Positions 42,976 to 52,338 of a stretch of 55,946 bases of DNA are shown here, one piece after another. Under the pieces are notes generated by a model. The model saw nothing but the letters and a program-made list of their open reading frames with translations. It had not been told where the DNA came from and ran no database searches. Numbering within the stretch: the first letter of the stretch is position 1; the number at the start of each line of letters is the position of its first letter. The stretch is taken from NCBI GenBank assembly GCA_023271875.1, contig JALPWY010000007.1, positions 1 to 55,946 on the forward strand, written 5' to 3'. Source of the stretch: Nitrospinaceae bacterium (GTDB lineage Bacteria; Nitrospinota; Nitrospinia; Nitrospinales; VA-1). Position numbers and translations under genes: made by a program.

Positions 42976-43698
42976 ATGAGAAAAACAAAAACATTCTTTT
43001 TAGTTTTTTTTATACTTTTGTTTATTCAAGTTCATTTAGCGAATTCTTTGCAGATACATGAGAATACTTCTCTGATCCCAGCGGGAGAATTTTTAATGGG
43101 TACAGAAGAGGGGACGAAAATCGAACGCCCTGTTCATAAAGTCTATTTGGGGGAATTTAGAATTAGCCGGTTCGAAGTGAGCAACATCGAATTCGAAATA
43201 TTTCAGCCGAGCCATACACGAAGTGTAAGTTCTCCTTGCGATCAATGTCCTGTAACAATGATCAACTGGTTTGAGGCTAGTTCTTACTGCAAGAACAAAA
43301 ATGGACGTTTGCCATCTGAAGCAGAATGGGAAAAGGCAGCAAGAGGACCTGCTGGGTACCGTTATTCCTTTGGAGAAAACCCAGATCAGTCTAAAAGTAA
43401 TTTTGGACATGAGTTTCAGGTTGGGGTACAAGCTGTAAACTCATTCCAACCTAATGGATTTGGTTTATATAATATGAGCGGAAACGTTTGGGAGTGGGTC
43501 GACGACTGGTTTTCTTTTTATGCCAAAGCCAAAAAAAAAACACGGAAAGAAGGAATGGTGTTTACTGAAAAAATACTTCGGGGTGGAAGCTGGTATAATA
43601 CAGCTTATTATATAAATGTGAGCATGCGTTTTAAGATTAACCCAGATATTAAATTAAATTCTATTGGTTTTCGTTGTGCATGGGATGTTCAGCAATGA
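42976..43698 (+). CDS. Secreted SUMF1 (formylglycine-generating-enzyme-like) domain protein
   Basis: A 240-residue protein with a signal peptide (about residues 1-24) and a SUMF1 domain: IPAGEFLMGTEEGT, FRISRFEVSNIEF, GRLPSEAEWEKAARGP, GFGLYNMSGNVWEWVDDW and GFRCAWDV. The active-site cysteines of FGE are absent (RGGSWYNTAYY), so it is not a formylglycine-generating enzyme. Similar non-catalytic proteins, such as NirV beside nitrite reductases, accompany periplasmic metalloenzymes. It lies 27 bases after the cytochrome gene and 48 before msrP, which suggests a helper or assembly role for one of them. The precise role is unknown. Confidence 0.87.
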   Translation: MRKTKTFFLVFFILLFIQVHLANSLQIHENTSLIPAGEFLMGTEEGTKIERPVHKVYLGEFRISRFEVSNIEFEIFQPSHTRSVSSPCDQCPVTMINWFEASSYCKNKNGRLPSEAEWEKAARGPAGYRYSFGENPDQSKSNFGHEFQVGVQAVNSFQPNGFGLYNMSGNVWEWVDDWFSFYAKAKKKTRKEGMVFTEKILRGGSWYNTAYYINVSMRFKINPDIKLNSIGFRCAWDVQQ

Positions 43699-43746
43699 AT
43701 GAGAGGTTAAATTCGTTATTCTGCTTACTGAGATTAGGGCTTCGAA

Positions 43747-44709
43747 ATGTTTGGAATTAAAATTTCCACAGACTGGGATATTTCAGAAAATGATACTACG
43801 CCTGAGGAAATATACTTAAATCGCAGAAAATTTCTTGGGAGTGTCGGGAAATTAGGGGGTAATATTCTGGCACTTAGTACACTCACTAATCTATTAAACT
43901 CTAAAGAAGTTTTTTCTGCAAACTCATCTTCCAATGAATCTATATCACAGAATGAAAATAACCTTACTGATTTTCGCGATAAAATCACTTCAGAGGTCCT
44001 TACTTCCAGTTACAACAATTTTTATGAATTTGGAACCAATAAAAGCGATATATCCTTTCTCGCGAAAAAATTACCAGTGGAAAACTGGAAAATTAAGATA
44101 GAGGGGTTGGTTCATGAACCACGAATATTGGATGTTGATAAAATTATTCAGGTAATGCCTCTAGAACAAAGGGTGTATAGGTTAAGGTGCGTTGAAACTT
44201 GGTCGGCAATTATTCCCTGGTCAGGTTTTCCCTTGCGGGAGTTAATCAAGATGTCGAGTCCTTTATCAACAGCACGATATATCAAGTTCAAGACATTTGT
44301 CGATCCAAACATAGCACCCGGGCAAAAAAACCGTTTTTGGGAGCCGTGGCCCTATGTTGAAGGTTTGAGTATGCCTGAAGCCATGCATAATCTGGCGTTT
44401 GTAGCAGTCGGTATGTACGGACATCAATTGAACCCACAAAATGGCGCACCGATACGCCTAGTTGTTCCGTGGAAATATGGCTTTAAAAGTATTAAGTCTA
44501 TCGATGTTATTGAATTCGTCAAGGATCGACCAAACACTTTCTGGCAAACAGTTTCTCCATTAGAGTATGACTTCTGGGCAAATGTGGAACCCGATGTTCC
44601 ATATGCGAAATGGGATCAACGCTTTGAAGTGCTTCTGGGAAAAACAAAAAAAGAAAAGACTATGCTCTATAACGGTTACGCCGCGCAAGTCGCAAAATTA
44701 TATTCTTGA
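43747..44709 (+). CDS. msrP: Protein-methionine-sulfoxide reductase catalytic subunit MsrP-like (YedY) molybdoenzyme
   Basis: A 320-residue sulfite-oxidase-fold enzyme. A twin-arginine signal, NRRKFLGSVG, puts the folded protein and its cofactor in the periplasm. The molybdenum ligand is C148 in RLRCVETWSA; SYNNFYEFGTNK, WPYVEGLSMPEAMHNL, NGAPIRLVVPWKYGFKSIKS and the C-terminal NGYAAQVAKLY are all closely like E. coli MsrP. MsrP repairs oxidised methionines in envelope proteins, taking electrons from the quinol-linked haem protein MsrQ. No msrQ is seen here; the dihaem cytochrome two genes upstream may replace it. The ModE-type site upstream suggests control by molybdate supply. Confidence 0.92.
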   Translation: MFGIKISTDWDISENDTTPEEIYLNRRKFLGSVGKLGGNILALSTLTNLLNSKEVFSANSSSNESISQNENNLTDFRDKITSEVLTSSYNNFYEFGTNKSDISFLAKKLPVENWKIKIEGLVHEPRILDVDKIIQVMPLEQRVYRLRCVETWSAIIPWSGFPLRELIKMSSPLSTARYIKFKTFVDPNIAPGQKNRFWEPWPYVEGLSMPEAMHNLAFVAVGMYGHQLNPQNGAPIRLVVPWKYGFKSIKSIDVIEFVKDRPNTFWQTVSPLEYDFWANVEPDVPYAKWDQRFEVLLGKTKKEKTMLYNGYAAQVAKLYS

Positions 44710-44781
44710 AATAGACTTTTTGGACAAATCTCCACTTGTATTAAGAGTGAATTTATAGAAAACAGAAAATAACTAGTAATG

Positions 44782-45486
44782 TTAGTCTGGGGTGCGTTTG
44801 GTTATAGGAGGCTTGCAAAAGCTTTTTATTTCCTGGGGCATTGTTTTGACAACTCGTACTTCCCACTTTACGGCAACTCGATTCATCTTAATCCAAGAGT
44901 CAGCTAGTCGCCCCATGTCCCAATTTGAAATACGTAGTGGACCCCAAAAATTTTTTAGTCCCTCGAAGAGCTGATCGTTGTAGAAATTGATCATTGTTTT
45001 CTTTTTCACAATTCCATCTAAAAGAGGGTAGAAATCGCGTCCATGAATGGCAAGGCCCCTTTTCTTAACTAAATTTAAAATATTCAGACCGGAGCCGTCC
45101 GTTACCTTAAGGCGTAATGCTCCGTTTTTTGTAAAACTTTTAACCGGCCATTTTTCATCAGGAAAAGGGGGTACGACATTATAGTTGCCTTCTGGTGCTC
45201 CTCCACTTGATATTAACCTTATGAAATCTTTGTCTATTTTTCCTTTCGCATCGACTCCGAGAAAACAAACTTTTCTAAGTTTAATGGTTTCGCCAAGAAC
45301 TGACAAATCCCCAGGATAATTTATATCTTCAGACAGTCGGATTATGATTTCTGAACCTTGGCATATGCTCGGGGCTATTAAAAATATTTGGATGATAAAT
45401 ACCAGCAAACCTGGAACGCGATAAATCCATAAAACTGTAAATGCTTTAGTTGAGAAAAAGCAGGCCAAAGTACGATTGATTACCAT
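44782..45486 (-). CDS. Secreted protein of unknown function
   Basis: A 234-residue protein with an N-terminal signal or anchor (hydrophobic from about residue 25 to 40, with IAPSICQGSE after it). The mature part has NYPGDLSVLGETIKLRKVCF, APEGNYNVVPPFPDEKWPV, GLAIHGRDFYPLLDG and a late GPLRISNWDMGRLADSW. The IHGRD and late GPLRISNWD blocks recall the two motifs of L,D-transpeptidases, but the catalytic S-x-G-C-R segment has no cysteine, so such activity is unlikely. It lies 12 bases after a TPR pseudo-protease gene and is probably cotranscribed with it. No function can be assigned. Confidence 0.75.
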   Translation of the reverse strand: MVINRTLACFFSTKAFTVLWIYRVPGLLVFIIQIFLIAPSICQGSEIIIRLSEDINYPGDLSVLGETIKLRKVCFLGVDAKGKIDKDFIRLISSGGAPEGNYNVVPPFPDEKWPVKSFTKNGALRLKVTDGSGLNILNLVKKRGLAIHGRDFYPLLDGIVKKKTMINFYNDQLFEGLKNFWGPLRISNWDMGRLADSWIKMNRVAVKWEVRVVKTMPQEIKSFCKPPITKRTPD

Positions 45487-45498
45487 TAGGGAAAGGCT

Positions 45499-46635
45499 CT
45501 ATTTAAAAATTTCCAAAACAACAAAATTATTAATGGCTTCGCTAGAAACACTTTTTATATTTACTCCAGAATTCAAGTCTGAGCTAGTCACAACACCTTT
45601 ATTTTGATTTTTTTTATCAGTCGATATTGGAATGATTCGTTTAAGATAAGAAGATTTAATGGCAAAATTCACGTGTTCAGGTGCATCCTTTAAATAAGTA
45701 AATGATTTTTGAGCCATAGATTTCCCAAATATCAATCCAATTACATTCCCGAGTTCATTAAATAGAGGGCCTCCGTCTTGGCCCTCTTTAACCGCAAGGT
45801 CCAGTTGGACTATCTTGTTGCTATTCTCAAGAGCATTTTCTTTAAGAATTTTTCCTTTTGACATAGAAGGGTTGAGGGAATGTAGTTTTGAAAAATCCAT
45901 TGCATAAACAGTTTCACCTTCTTCGAAATGAGGGTTGTTTTCAAATTCTAATGAATTAAGTAAGTATTTTTCAGGATTAGATAGTTGTAAAATAGCAATT
46001 TTATATACAATAAATTCCCGAATTAATATCACAGGTTCTGTTTGATTATTTGGGAATCTCACTCGAATTTTATCAGCCCCCGCTATCGATGAAGCGGTGG
46101 TCAATAAGTTCCCTTGTTTTCCAATGAAAAAACCAACGCCAGAAGATTTCCACCCATGCTCAACCGGTATTAACACATCAGTTCTAAAATCCTCTGGATT
46201 TAGCCCAAGTTTTTCATAGGCCATTTTGAGATTATTTCTAATTACATCCAAATTAAACTTTGAATTTTTGTCTTTACGCTTTTTATAGAATGACTCAGCT
46301 TGTTTGAAATGGTTAATTGCTTTAGCACCACTGCCAATTTGAAAATAAAGCACGCCCAAATAATGGTGAGTTTCTGCGGAATCAGGTTTGAGTTTTAGGG
46401 TCTGGAGGTATGTTTGGATTGCTTCATTTGTTTTTCCTTTAATGAAAAAATTAAATGCCTTATCGTGAAAACCCAGTTGTTGATTCGCTTCATTGGTACT
46501 GTGAAAAAAAATACCCGTTAATAGTATTGTGGTGTATAAAAATATTTTTAGGTTAACTTGTTTCACAATTAAATTTAAATGGATCAATGCATAAAGATAG
46601 TTTTTTCTATAGTTTAGGCTTCTGGTCTCAGACAC
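45499..46635 (-). CDS. TPR protein with an inactive trypsin-like (DegP/S1C-type) domain
   Basis: A 378-residue protein starting with GTG at 46635. Residues about 28-48 are a membrane anchor or signal, residues about 55-118 hold TPR units (AFNFFIKGKTNEAIQTYLQT, HYLGVLYFQIGSGAKAINHF), and residues about 155-345 have the trypsin/DegP fold. The three catalytic positions are all replaced: TTASSIAG (179-186) lacks the His, VYKIAILQL (210-218) has Lys for Asp, and EGQDGGPLFN (284-293) has Asp for Ser. It therefore is a pseudo-protease, probably a peptide-binding scaffold in the periplasm. The next gene starts 12 bases after its stop. Confidence 0.85.
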   Translation of the reverse strand: MSETRSLNYRKNYLYALIHLNLIVKQVNLKIFLYTTILLTGIFFHSTNEANQQLGFHDKAFNFFIKGKTNEAIQTYLQTLKLKPDSAETHHYLGVLYFQIGSGAKAINHFKQAESFYKKRKDKNSKFNLDVIRNNLKMAYEKLGLNPEDFRTDVLIPVEHGWKSSGVGFFIGKQGNLLTTASSIAGADKIRVRFPNNQTEPVILIREFIVYKIAILQLSNPEKYLLNSLEFENNPHFEEGETVYAMDFSKLHSLNPSMSKGKILKENALENSNKIVQLDLAVKEGQDGGPLFNELGNVIGLIFGKSMAQKSFTYLKDAPEHVNFAIKSSYLKRIIPISTDKKNQNKGVVTSSDLNSGVNIKSVSSEAINNFVVLEIFK

Positions 46636-46695
46636 TTAAATATGTTTTTAGGTTAGGTAAGTATTTTGGATAAAGGGGAAATGTTGATGTTTATT

Positions 46696-47469
46696 TTAAC
46701 TTCCCGTTTCCAGTTCTATTGTTTGTTTGAGTTTTCCTGATGCGACAAGATTTTTTACTTTAATTATGGCTTTGGGGTTGAAGTCCTTAATTTGATAAAG
46801 ATTACCCTTATTTTTTAGTTTTCCGTTTACCGCTAAATTAGTTTTGGTATCTTTTATAGCTTCAATCATAAGTTTGGTTCCTAAAATAATTGGTTTGGTC
46901 ATTAAAACAAATTCAGAATCATTTTTGTCTAGAGCAATTGTGTTTTGAATCACAATGTTGCCGTCATCAATTCCTTTCCCTACAAAGTGCACAGTTGCTC
47001 CCAAGAATTGAGGTTTCAAATCATAGATGGGCCAAAAATTACAGGAAGAACCTCGATAATATTGTGATAAGCCAACATGAAGGTTCCAAATTTGATCTGG
47101 ATATAATTTTAGGTATTTTGAATCCAGCAGACTGGTTCCAAAAATAATTATTTTGGTTGGGTTGAGTTTTTGAATAAGTTGTAAGGTTTTGTCGCTATTT
47201 AGACAGCCTTTTTCAATGTTAAATATTTTCGGATTTTCTTGAAAAAGATTATTTTCATAAACTTGCAACAAGGATTTTTCGGTTTTATCACGAATTAAGA
47301 AAAACTCATCCCACGTTTTTCTTTCTTCGTCTGAGTTAAAAGGTGGGTCTGGGTATTGAGTATTTTCAATAAAAACTGCAGACAACTCAAACTGAGAACC
47401 CAATTGGTTTAGAAAATACTTATGTGTCAACTGGTTTCCTGTTATCACTAATAACTTTTGAGAGGTCAT
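46696..47469 (-). CDS. Formyltransferase-fold protein (methionyl-tRNA formyltransferase-like)
   Basis: A 257-residue protein with the formyltransferase N-terminal Rossmann fold. Catalytic N129, H131 and D168 or D169 are visible in IWNLHVGLSQYYRG and GATVHFVGKGIDDGNIV. The tRNA-binding OB domain of Fmt is absent, so it is not the housekeeping enzyme; similar short proteins formylate amino-sugar nucleotides. Its length and architecture fit a small-molecule formyltransferase. It is flanked by secreted and redox proteins with which it has no obvious link. The substrate is open. Confidence 0.83.
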   Translation of the reverse strand: MTSQKLLVITGNQLTHKYFLNQLGSQFELSAVFIENTQYPDPPFNSDEERKTWDEFFLIRDKTEKSLLQVYENNLFQENPKIFNIEKGCLNSDKTLQLIQKLNPTKIIIFGTSLLDSKYLKLYPDQIWNLHVGLSQYYRGSSCNFWPIYDLKPQFLGATVHFVGKGIDDGNIVIQNTIALDKNDSEFVLMTKPIILGTKLMIEAIKDTKTNLAVNGKLKNKGNLYQIKDFNPKAIIKVKNLVASGKLKQTIELETGS

Positions 47470-47663
47470 GGGGTTTAGATATACTTAAAAAAAATAAAAA
47501 AACTTCGGACAGGCCATAACTTAAGATCCACCTGTAAAATTGAATTTATTAAAAATTCTAGTTAGTGAATGGTGTATGATTAGTTCGATCTTAAAACCTT
47601 AAAGTTTCTAAATCTCGAACAATTTTAATAGAAAAAATAGGAGAGTGGTATTAAACTTGGTTT

Positions 47664-48269
47664 TTATTTATCGAGGTATAGAACTTTATAGGCTGCCATG
47701 GCTTTGTAAACACCGATTTTTATGGCTCTTACGGATAAGGTTGCTCCGCTAATCGAGAGAATTTCATTTGGGTTAGAAGAGGTGTCTTTCCCATAAAACT
47801 GGCTACGAAAAGATTTGTATCTGACCTCCCACCCTTGGGGTTCCCTGTAGACCATGATCTCTACATCGCGAACCGTTCCATCTGTATTGAGAACTGTCAT
47901 GAAAGTAATGGGGAATGATTTCCCAATAATGTTATCAATTAACATGGATCCCATAGGTTTCCCATTTTTTATTCCGGTATAAAAGGTGAATCGCGTTTCA
48001 TAGATTTTATACATATAAATTTCTTCGATTGCACGAATTTCCTCTTTAGTTAGCCAGAGTCTTTCTTTTTTTATTTCGTCTGCTCCAGGAAAAGCTATTT
48101 CAAATGCCTGTTTTTTGGTAAGGTATACTTGAAGTTGAAATTTCTTTTCTTCTTCGGCGAAGGCAAAAGTAGATAAAAATACAAAGGAAACCAGACTAAA
48201 GGAAAATGTCAGGTAAAAGTTACGGGACCGGAAAGGGATAAACATATTGTTCAATAGGTTGACCATCAA
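47664..48269 (-). CDS. Secreted FMN-binding-domain protein
   Basis: A 201-residue protein with a signal peptide ending near TFAFA-EEE. The C-terminal domain carries the flavin-attachment motif SGAT in SISGATLSVRAIKIGV (about residues 174-189), where the Thr is covalently linked to FMN in RnfG and NqrC. GKPMGSMLIDNIIGKSFPIT and WEVRYKSFRSQF are typical of the FMN-binding domain. Small secreted forms act as electron carriers, in some systems delivering electrons to periplasmic reductases. It is 59 bases from the PepSY-type gene of the iron-uptake operon and is a likely redox partner in ferric reduction. Confidence 0.88.
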   Translation of the reverse strand: MMVNLLNNMFIPFRSRNFYLTFSFSLVSFVFLSTFAFAEEEKKFQLQVYLTKKQAFEIAFPGADEIKKERLWLTKEEIRAIEEIYMYKIYETRFTFYTGIKNGKPMGSMLIDNIIGKSFPITFMTVLNTDGTVRDVEIMVYREPQGWEVRYKSFRSQFYGKDTSSNPNEILSISGATLSVRAIKIGVYKAMAAYKVLYLDK

Positions 48270-48328
48270 ATTTATGGCTTAGTTTTCAAAATTAAGGGGA
48301 AATTAAATATTGTATGTTTATGTGTCGA

Positions 48329-49975
48329 TTAATTTTCTAGTTTTTTGTTTCGATTGTCCGAATGACTTGTCTTAGTAGGAAAAGGCTGATTCGATGCGAT
48401 GTCTTGTGACATTGTAGAAAAATTCTTTATTTGTTCTGCTAGAAGTTGGATTTTTGTATCAAGCATTGAGATATGTTTGTCGATTGTACTGGTGTCATCT
48501 TTTGTTTTTGGGTTTTTGTATATAGTTTTACATTTTTCAAGATGTATATTTATATGATTGACCATGTCATTGATATCTTCATTATCAAAGGATTCTGACA
48601 TATCGATTATCCGATCAATTTCTGTTTCTTCATCTAAAGTTTTATTTATAGAAAGTTTATTTTTTTTAATTTTTTTGCGATAAGAAATAATCATTAATCC
48701 AGAAATAGCTAAGCCGATCATTCCAATAGTAGCTATGTCTACCAACCAGTAAAAGTATGTTCCAAAAAATCTTCCCGTATGAATTTCGGTAACTAACTTA
48801 CCAAGATCCATTTTAAAATCTTTTTTTGGCACTGTATTGCCTGATTCTCCTAAATTGACAAAACTCCAAAGAGCTCCATTGTTTCTTGAGATAAATAATC
48901 CTGTCTCCGACCCGGCAAGAAGAAGCGAAGCCCGGTTATTGGAAGCAGTAATAGATAAAATTTTATTAATTTGACTTATTTCTAATTTGCCTTGTTTCGC
49001 TAGGTTTTTTTTGTGCGGTGTGATTTTCAACCACGTATCGCCGCTGTTATTTGAATAAAATAGTCCTTTAGTAGAAGTTAGAAAGATACCAGTGTTGTCC
49101 TTTGTGTCTATAGCCAGAGAAAAAATATTTTTTGTGTTTTTATTTTTATCTTTGATCCAATTTCGCCCTCCATTGAATGATTTGTAAAAACCATTTTTCG
49201 TCCCAACAAAAATAAACTCTGGATCTGTATTAAAGGTTATGACGCTAGATATGTTATTAGGGAGTTCGGTCCATTTTTTTTCCCACTCTCCACCATCATT
49301 GTTGCTTCTAAAAACACTATTTTTTGTGCTTATTATGAGTTGATCTGGGTGGGCAGCAGAAAATTGAACAGTTTGAATATTTTTATTTTTTAGAGTTCCA
49401 TTACCTGCAAGTTCCCAAAGATCCCCTCCTTCATGTGAGACGAATAGACCACCTTGGGTGGCAGCGTAAATAGTTTCCGCTTGGTTAGGGTCAATCAGAA
49501 GATCGTTAATAAAGACACTTGTTAAACCACTGGCTTGGTCGAACCACTCATTCCAGTTTTCACCTTGATCTTCTGATTTAAAAATGCCTTTAGGAGTGCC
49601 CGCATATACTTGCTGGGGATCTTTTGGATCTACTGCTAGCGCACGAATATCCTGACTGAATAATCCTTGTTTTGATTCTGTCCAGTTTTCACCTGAGTCA
49701 ATAGAACGAAATAAGCCATGATCTGTCCCTGCAAAAAGCACGGGTTGTTTCTCATTAGGAATATAAGTAAGAGATTGAATAGACCGATTTATTCCAGCTA
49801 TATGAAAATATTTTTCGGGAAGAAATTGGCCTCCTACCATTCGTTTGCTGAGCTCTAATGAGTCTGTATGCATCAACAGGATACCGGAGACCGACAGAAC
49901 AATCACAAAAAGAAAACAGGCCAAACCCAACCACCTGTGGAGAGTTCGGGTTGGTTTAAAATAGAAGGTGCTCAA
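48329..49975 (-). CDS. PepSY-type membrane protein with an inserted periplasmic beta-propeller and a cytosolic H-x3-H-x3-C helix
   Basis: A 548-residue protein. Residues 10-36 form the first membrane helix ([20 protein letters not shown]), as in PepSY-associated proteins that bind haem or reduce iron. Residues about 60-385 hold seven Asp-box repeats ([56 protein letters not shown]), so a seven-bladed propeller faces the periplasm. A second helix pair ([14 protein letters not shown] to GLMII, about 397-430) ends the PepSY pattern. The cytosolic tail has H474-x3-H478-x3-C482, also found in the FTR1 gene that it overlaps by four bases (49972-49975). It may reduce iron for the permease. Confidence 0.85.
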   Translation of the reverse strand: MSTFYFKPTRTLHRWLGLACFLFVIVLSVSGILLMHTDSLELSKRMVGGQFLPEKYFHIAGINRSIQSLTYIPNEKQPVLFAGTDHGLFRSIDSGENWTESKQGLFSQDIRALAVDPKDPQQVYAGTPKGIFKSEDQGENWNEWFDQASGLTSVFINDLLIDPNQAETIYAATQGGLFVSHEGGDLWELAGNGTLKNKNIQTVQFSAAHPDQLIISTKNSVFRSNNDGGEWEKKWTELPNNISSVITFNTDPEFIFVGTKNGFYKSFNGGRNWIKDKNKNTKNIFSLAIDTKDNTGIFLTSTKGLFYSNNSGDTWLKITPHKKNLAKQGKLEISQINKILSITASNNRASLLLAGSETGLFISRNNGALWSFVNLGESGNTVPKKDFKMDLGKLVTEIHTGRFFGTYFYWLVDIATIGMIGLAISGLMIISYRKKIKKNKLSINKTLDEETEIDRIIDMSESFDNEDINDMVNHINIHLEKCKTIYKNPKTKDDTSTIDKHISMLDTKIQLLAEQIKNFSTMSQDIASNQPFPTKTSHSDNRNKKLEN

Positions 49976-52128
49976 GGAGATTCTTGTCCTTTTTTCTTCG
50001 GCATAATCGCGAAGCCCAATCGTTCATATCCATCAATTAGTTTTTCCTCTAGAGAACGAACGTGATCCGATAATTCATGAACTTGCGTATCTATTTCCTT
50101 TAGGTGACCAGAAAGTTCTTTCAGGTCTTTATCTTTTGTATCTTTAAGAAATGTTTCACAGCGTTGCGCGTGACCGGAAATATGCTCTGCTAAATCATGA
50201 ACAAAACTAATATCATTTTGAATATGGTTGGTTTCTTCTAACAGATCTTTGGAGTCGACTTCAGGTTTGATTACGAAAGTATAAAGAACCCCGGCAACAA
50301 ATATTACTAAAAGAATAGCCTGCCCAATAAATGTTTCCCATGTAGGGTACATTCCCAACCAGGGAATCTCAGGAGCAAACTCTGCTGCCGTCAAGGAAAG
50401 GGCCTCTCCCATTTGTAGTTCATGGAGGCCTTTACCCATAAAGGTAAATGCCATGAAATAAAGTAAGACACTGGTAAATCCAAAAAACCATTTAATGGGA
50501 ACTTTAACCCCGATTTTGTTGATTAAAAAGAACATAATTGCTAGAAAGACACAACCCACTAAAAAACCAGGAACGATGCCGTTACTAACTTCTCCTGAAT
50601 ATAAATATAGAGCTTTATAGAACAAAACGGTTTCAAACCCTTCACGATAGACTGCAAGAAAGGCAACCATACCTAAGGCAAAAACGTTTCCCGTTGTTAT
50701 GGCTTGAGTCATCTTCCCAGTGATATAACTTTGCCATTTTTGGGTTTCGATTTTTGTAAGTAACCAATAACTGACCCAGAATAAGACGACCACAGCAACA
50801 AGCATGATCCAACCCTCCAGAAGTTCTTGCTTAGCCATGCTAATATTAAGAACCTCATGGATGATATAAGCGGTAAGAAAGCTCGCACCAATTCCAACAA
50901 TCACTCCTTGATAAATTATTTTAACCTTTTCTTTGTTTTTCGATTTAACAAGAAAAGCAATTAATGCAGCAACTATTAATATTGCCTCAAAGCCTTCGCG
51001 AACAATTATTGAAAAAGATTGCAAAAATAAGCCCGTGAAACCAACTTTTTGCTCGAGAATGGTTTGAGCTTCTTGCAAATCACTTTGAATATTCTGATTA
51101 ATTTTTTCTACATGGCTTAAGTCGGCACCTCTTTTGATTTCAGCACGCAAACGACCAAAAGAAGACTCAAGTCGGAGCCCTAATTCTTTATTTTTTGTTA
51201 CTAAGGTTGTCTCAATGCCTTCAAAGTTTAGATAAGCATCGAATGCCAGTTCAGCTGATTGTTCAACCTCACCCGCTTTAAAGGCTTTTATACTCTGATT
51301 TAAAACACTGATTACATCAGCGACCGCTTGTTTTATAAAACCTGAAGCGCCAGATGTGTCTACAGCTGTTGCTACAATTGGAAGCTCCAAATTTTTATTT
51401 GAAAATGTTCGAATATAGTAGGTAACGTCCCACAAGTCTTCTTCTGGAAGAATTTCTGACCAAGCCATCATTAAAGTATTAGCTATTCCTACAGAAATTA
51501 CTTGAAAGTTATCATATGCAGTACTCTGGTCATTACCTGTTATCTCAGGGTTAGAAAGAACGGCAGGTGCTGGCTCGATCTTTGAGGCAAGAGGCCCATC
51601 TCCATCTCCCGTCAAACCATGACATACAGCACAATTAGCCTTAAAGATCGTTTTACCATTCTGAATATTGATTGGTCGTGGGGGAGATTTACTTATTTCA
51701 ATCCCTAATTCCTTCAATAATTGAGAGCTGATTGCGTTAGCAGAAATTTTTATTTCACTTGGGTCATTTTTATTTTCTATACTTGCCCGAAGGTCTGTAA
51801 ACTTTGTTTTTAGCGCCTCAGCATTTTTTGAATTTGGCATATAGCCAATAATGGTTTGATATCTCCCAAAAGATTGTTTCAAAAATATTCGGCTTTCTTC
51901 ATATTCTGCGGCATTAATAACCGTTCCATTTTTAATGGCGATTTCGTATTCTTTTGGCAAAATATCAAGCATCATGACAACTTTCTTGACTTTATTGACT
52001 ACTACTTCGGGGGTTGTTTTAGCTATTACCGATGAAGGTAAGGTGGTTAGAAAAAATAAAAATAAAAGAAAAAATATAAAGGTTTGTTTGATTAAATCTA
52101 ACCTTAAGAAACTGGTTTTGGTTTTCAT
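49972..52128 (-). CDS. FTR1-family iron permease fused to cytochrome c
   Basis: A 718-residue protein. A signal (residues about 15-36) leads to a helical periplasmic part and a cytochrome c domain with C166-x2-C169-H170 ([13 protein letters not shown]). From about residue 365 there are seven membrane helices of the FTR1 family with two REGFE motifs (377-381 and 495-499) that bind iron during transport. The cytoplasmic tail (about 635-718) has H649-x3-H653-x3-C657 and a coiled coil, shared with the adjacent PepSY-propeller protein. The cytochrome probably oxidises Fe(II) at the permease mouth. The downstream gene overlaps it by four bases. A Fur box lies upstream of the BFD gene, 551 bases before this start, so a shared leftward transcript is likely. 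Confidence 0.92.
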   Translation of the reverse strand: MKTKTSFLRLDLIKQTFIFFLLFLFFLTTLPSSVIAKTTPEVVVNKVKKVVMMLDILPKEYEIAIKNGTVINAAEYEESRIFLKQSFGRYQTIIGYMPNSKNAEALKTKFTDLRASIENKNDPSEIKISANAISSQLLKELGIEISKSPPRPINIQNGKTIFKANCAVCHGLTGDGDGPLASKIEPAPAVLSNPEITGNDQSTAYDNFQVISVGIANTLMMAWSEILPEEDLWDVTYYIRTFSNKNLELPIVATAVDTSGASGFIKQAVADVISVLNQSIKAFKAGEVEQSAELAFDAYLNFEGIETTLVTKNKELGLRLESSFGRLRAEIKRGADLSHVEKINQNIQSDLQEAQTILEQKVGFTGLFLQSFSIIVREGFEAILIVAALIAFLVKSKNKEKVKIIYQGVIVGIGASFLTAYIIHEVLNISMAKQELLEGWIMLVAVVVLFWVSYWLLTKIETQKWQSYITGKMTQAITTGNVFALGMVAFLAVYREGFETVLFYKALYLYSGEVSNGIVPGFLVGCVFLAIMFFLINKIGVKVPIKWFFGFTSVLLYFMAFTFMGKGLHELQMGEALSLTAAEFAPEIPWLGMYPTWETFIGQAILLVIFVAGVLYTFVIKPEVDSKDLLEETNHIQNDISFVHDLAEHISGHAQRCETFLKDTKDKDLKELSGHLKEIDTQVHELSDHVRSLEEKLIDGYERLGFAIMPKKKGQESP

Positions 52129-52338
52129 GTTAAGTTTATTCAGTTGTTAGAAGGTTGCTAGGTCGATATTGTTTGAAGCATTAGTAGGGTAATATTCTGG
52201 ATAAAATAATTGTGTTTCATAATGAGTCAGAGTTAACTCCAATAAAAACTTTACAAAAACCGCACTAAAAGCCGTTTATTAATGAACTTTGACAGTTTAG
52301 GGGGGGTGTTTTTTTGGGTTTCAGCGTACTTTGATTAA

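Noticed and set aside
46696-47469. Housekeeping methionyl-tRNA formyltransferase
   Set aside because: The C-terminal tRNA-binding domain is missing and the protein is too short; the gene is not beside def or other translation genes.
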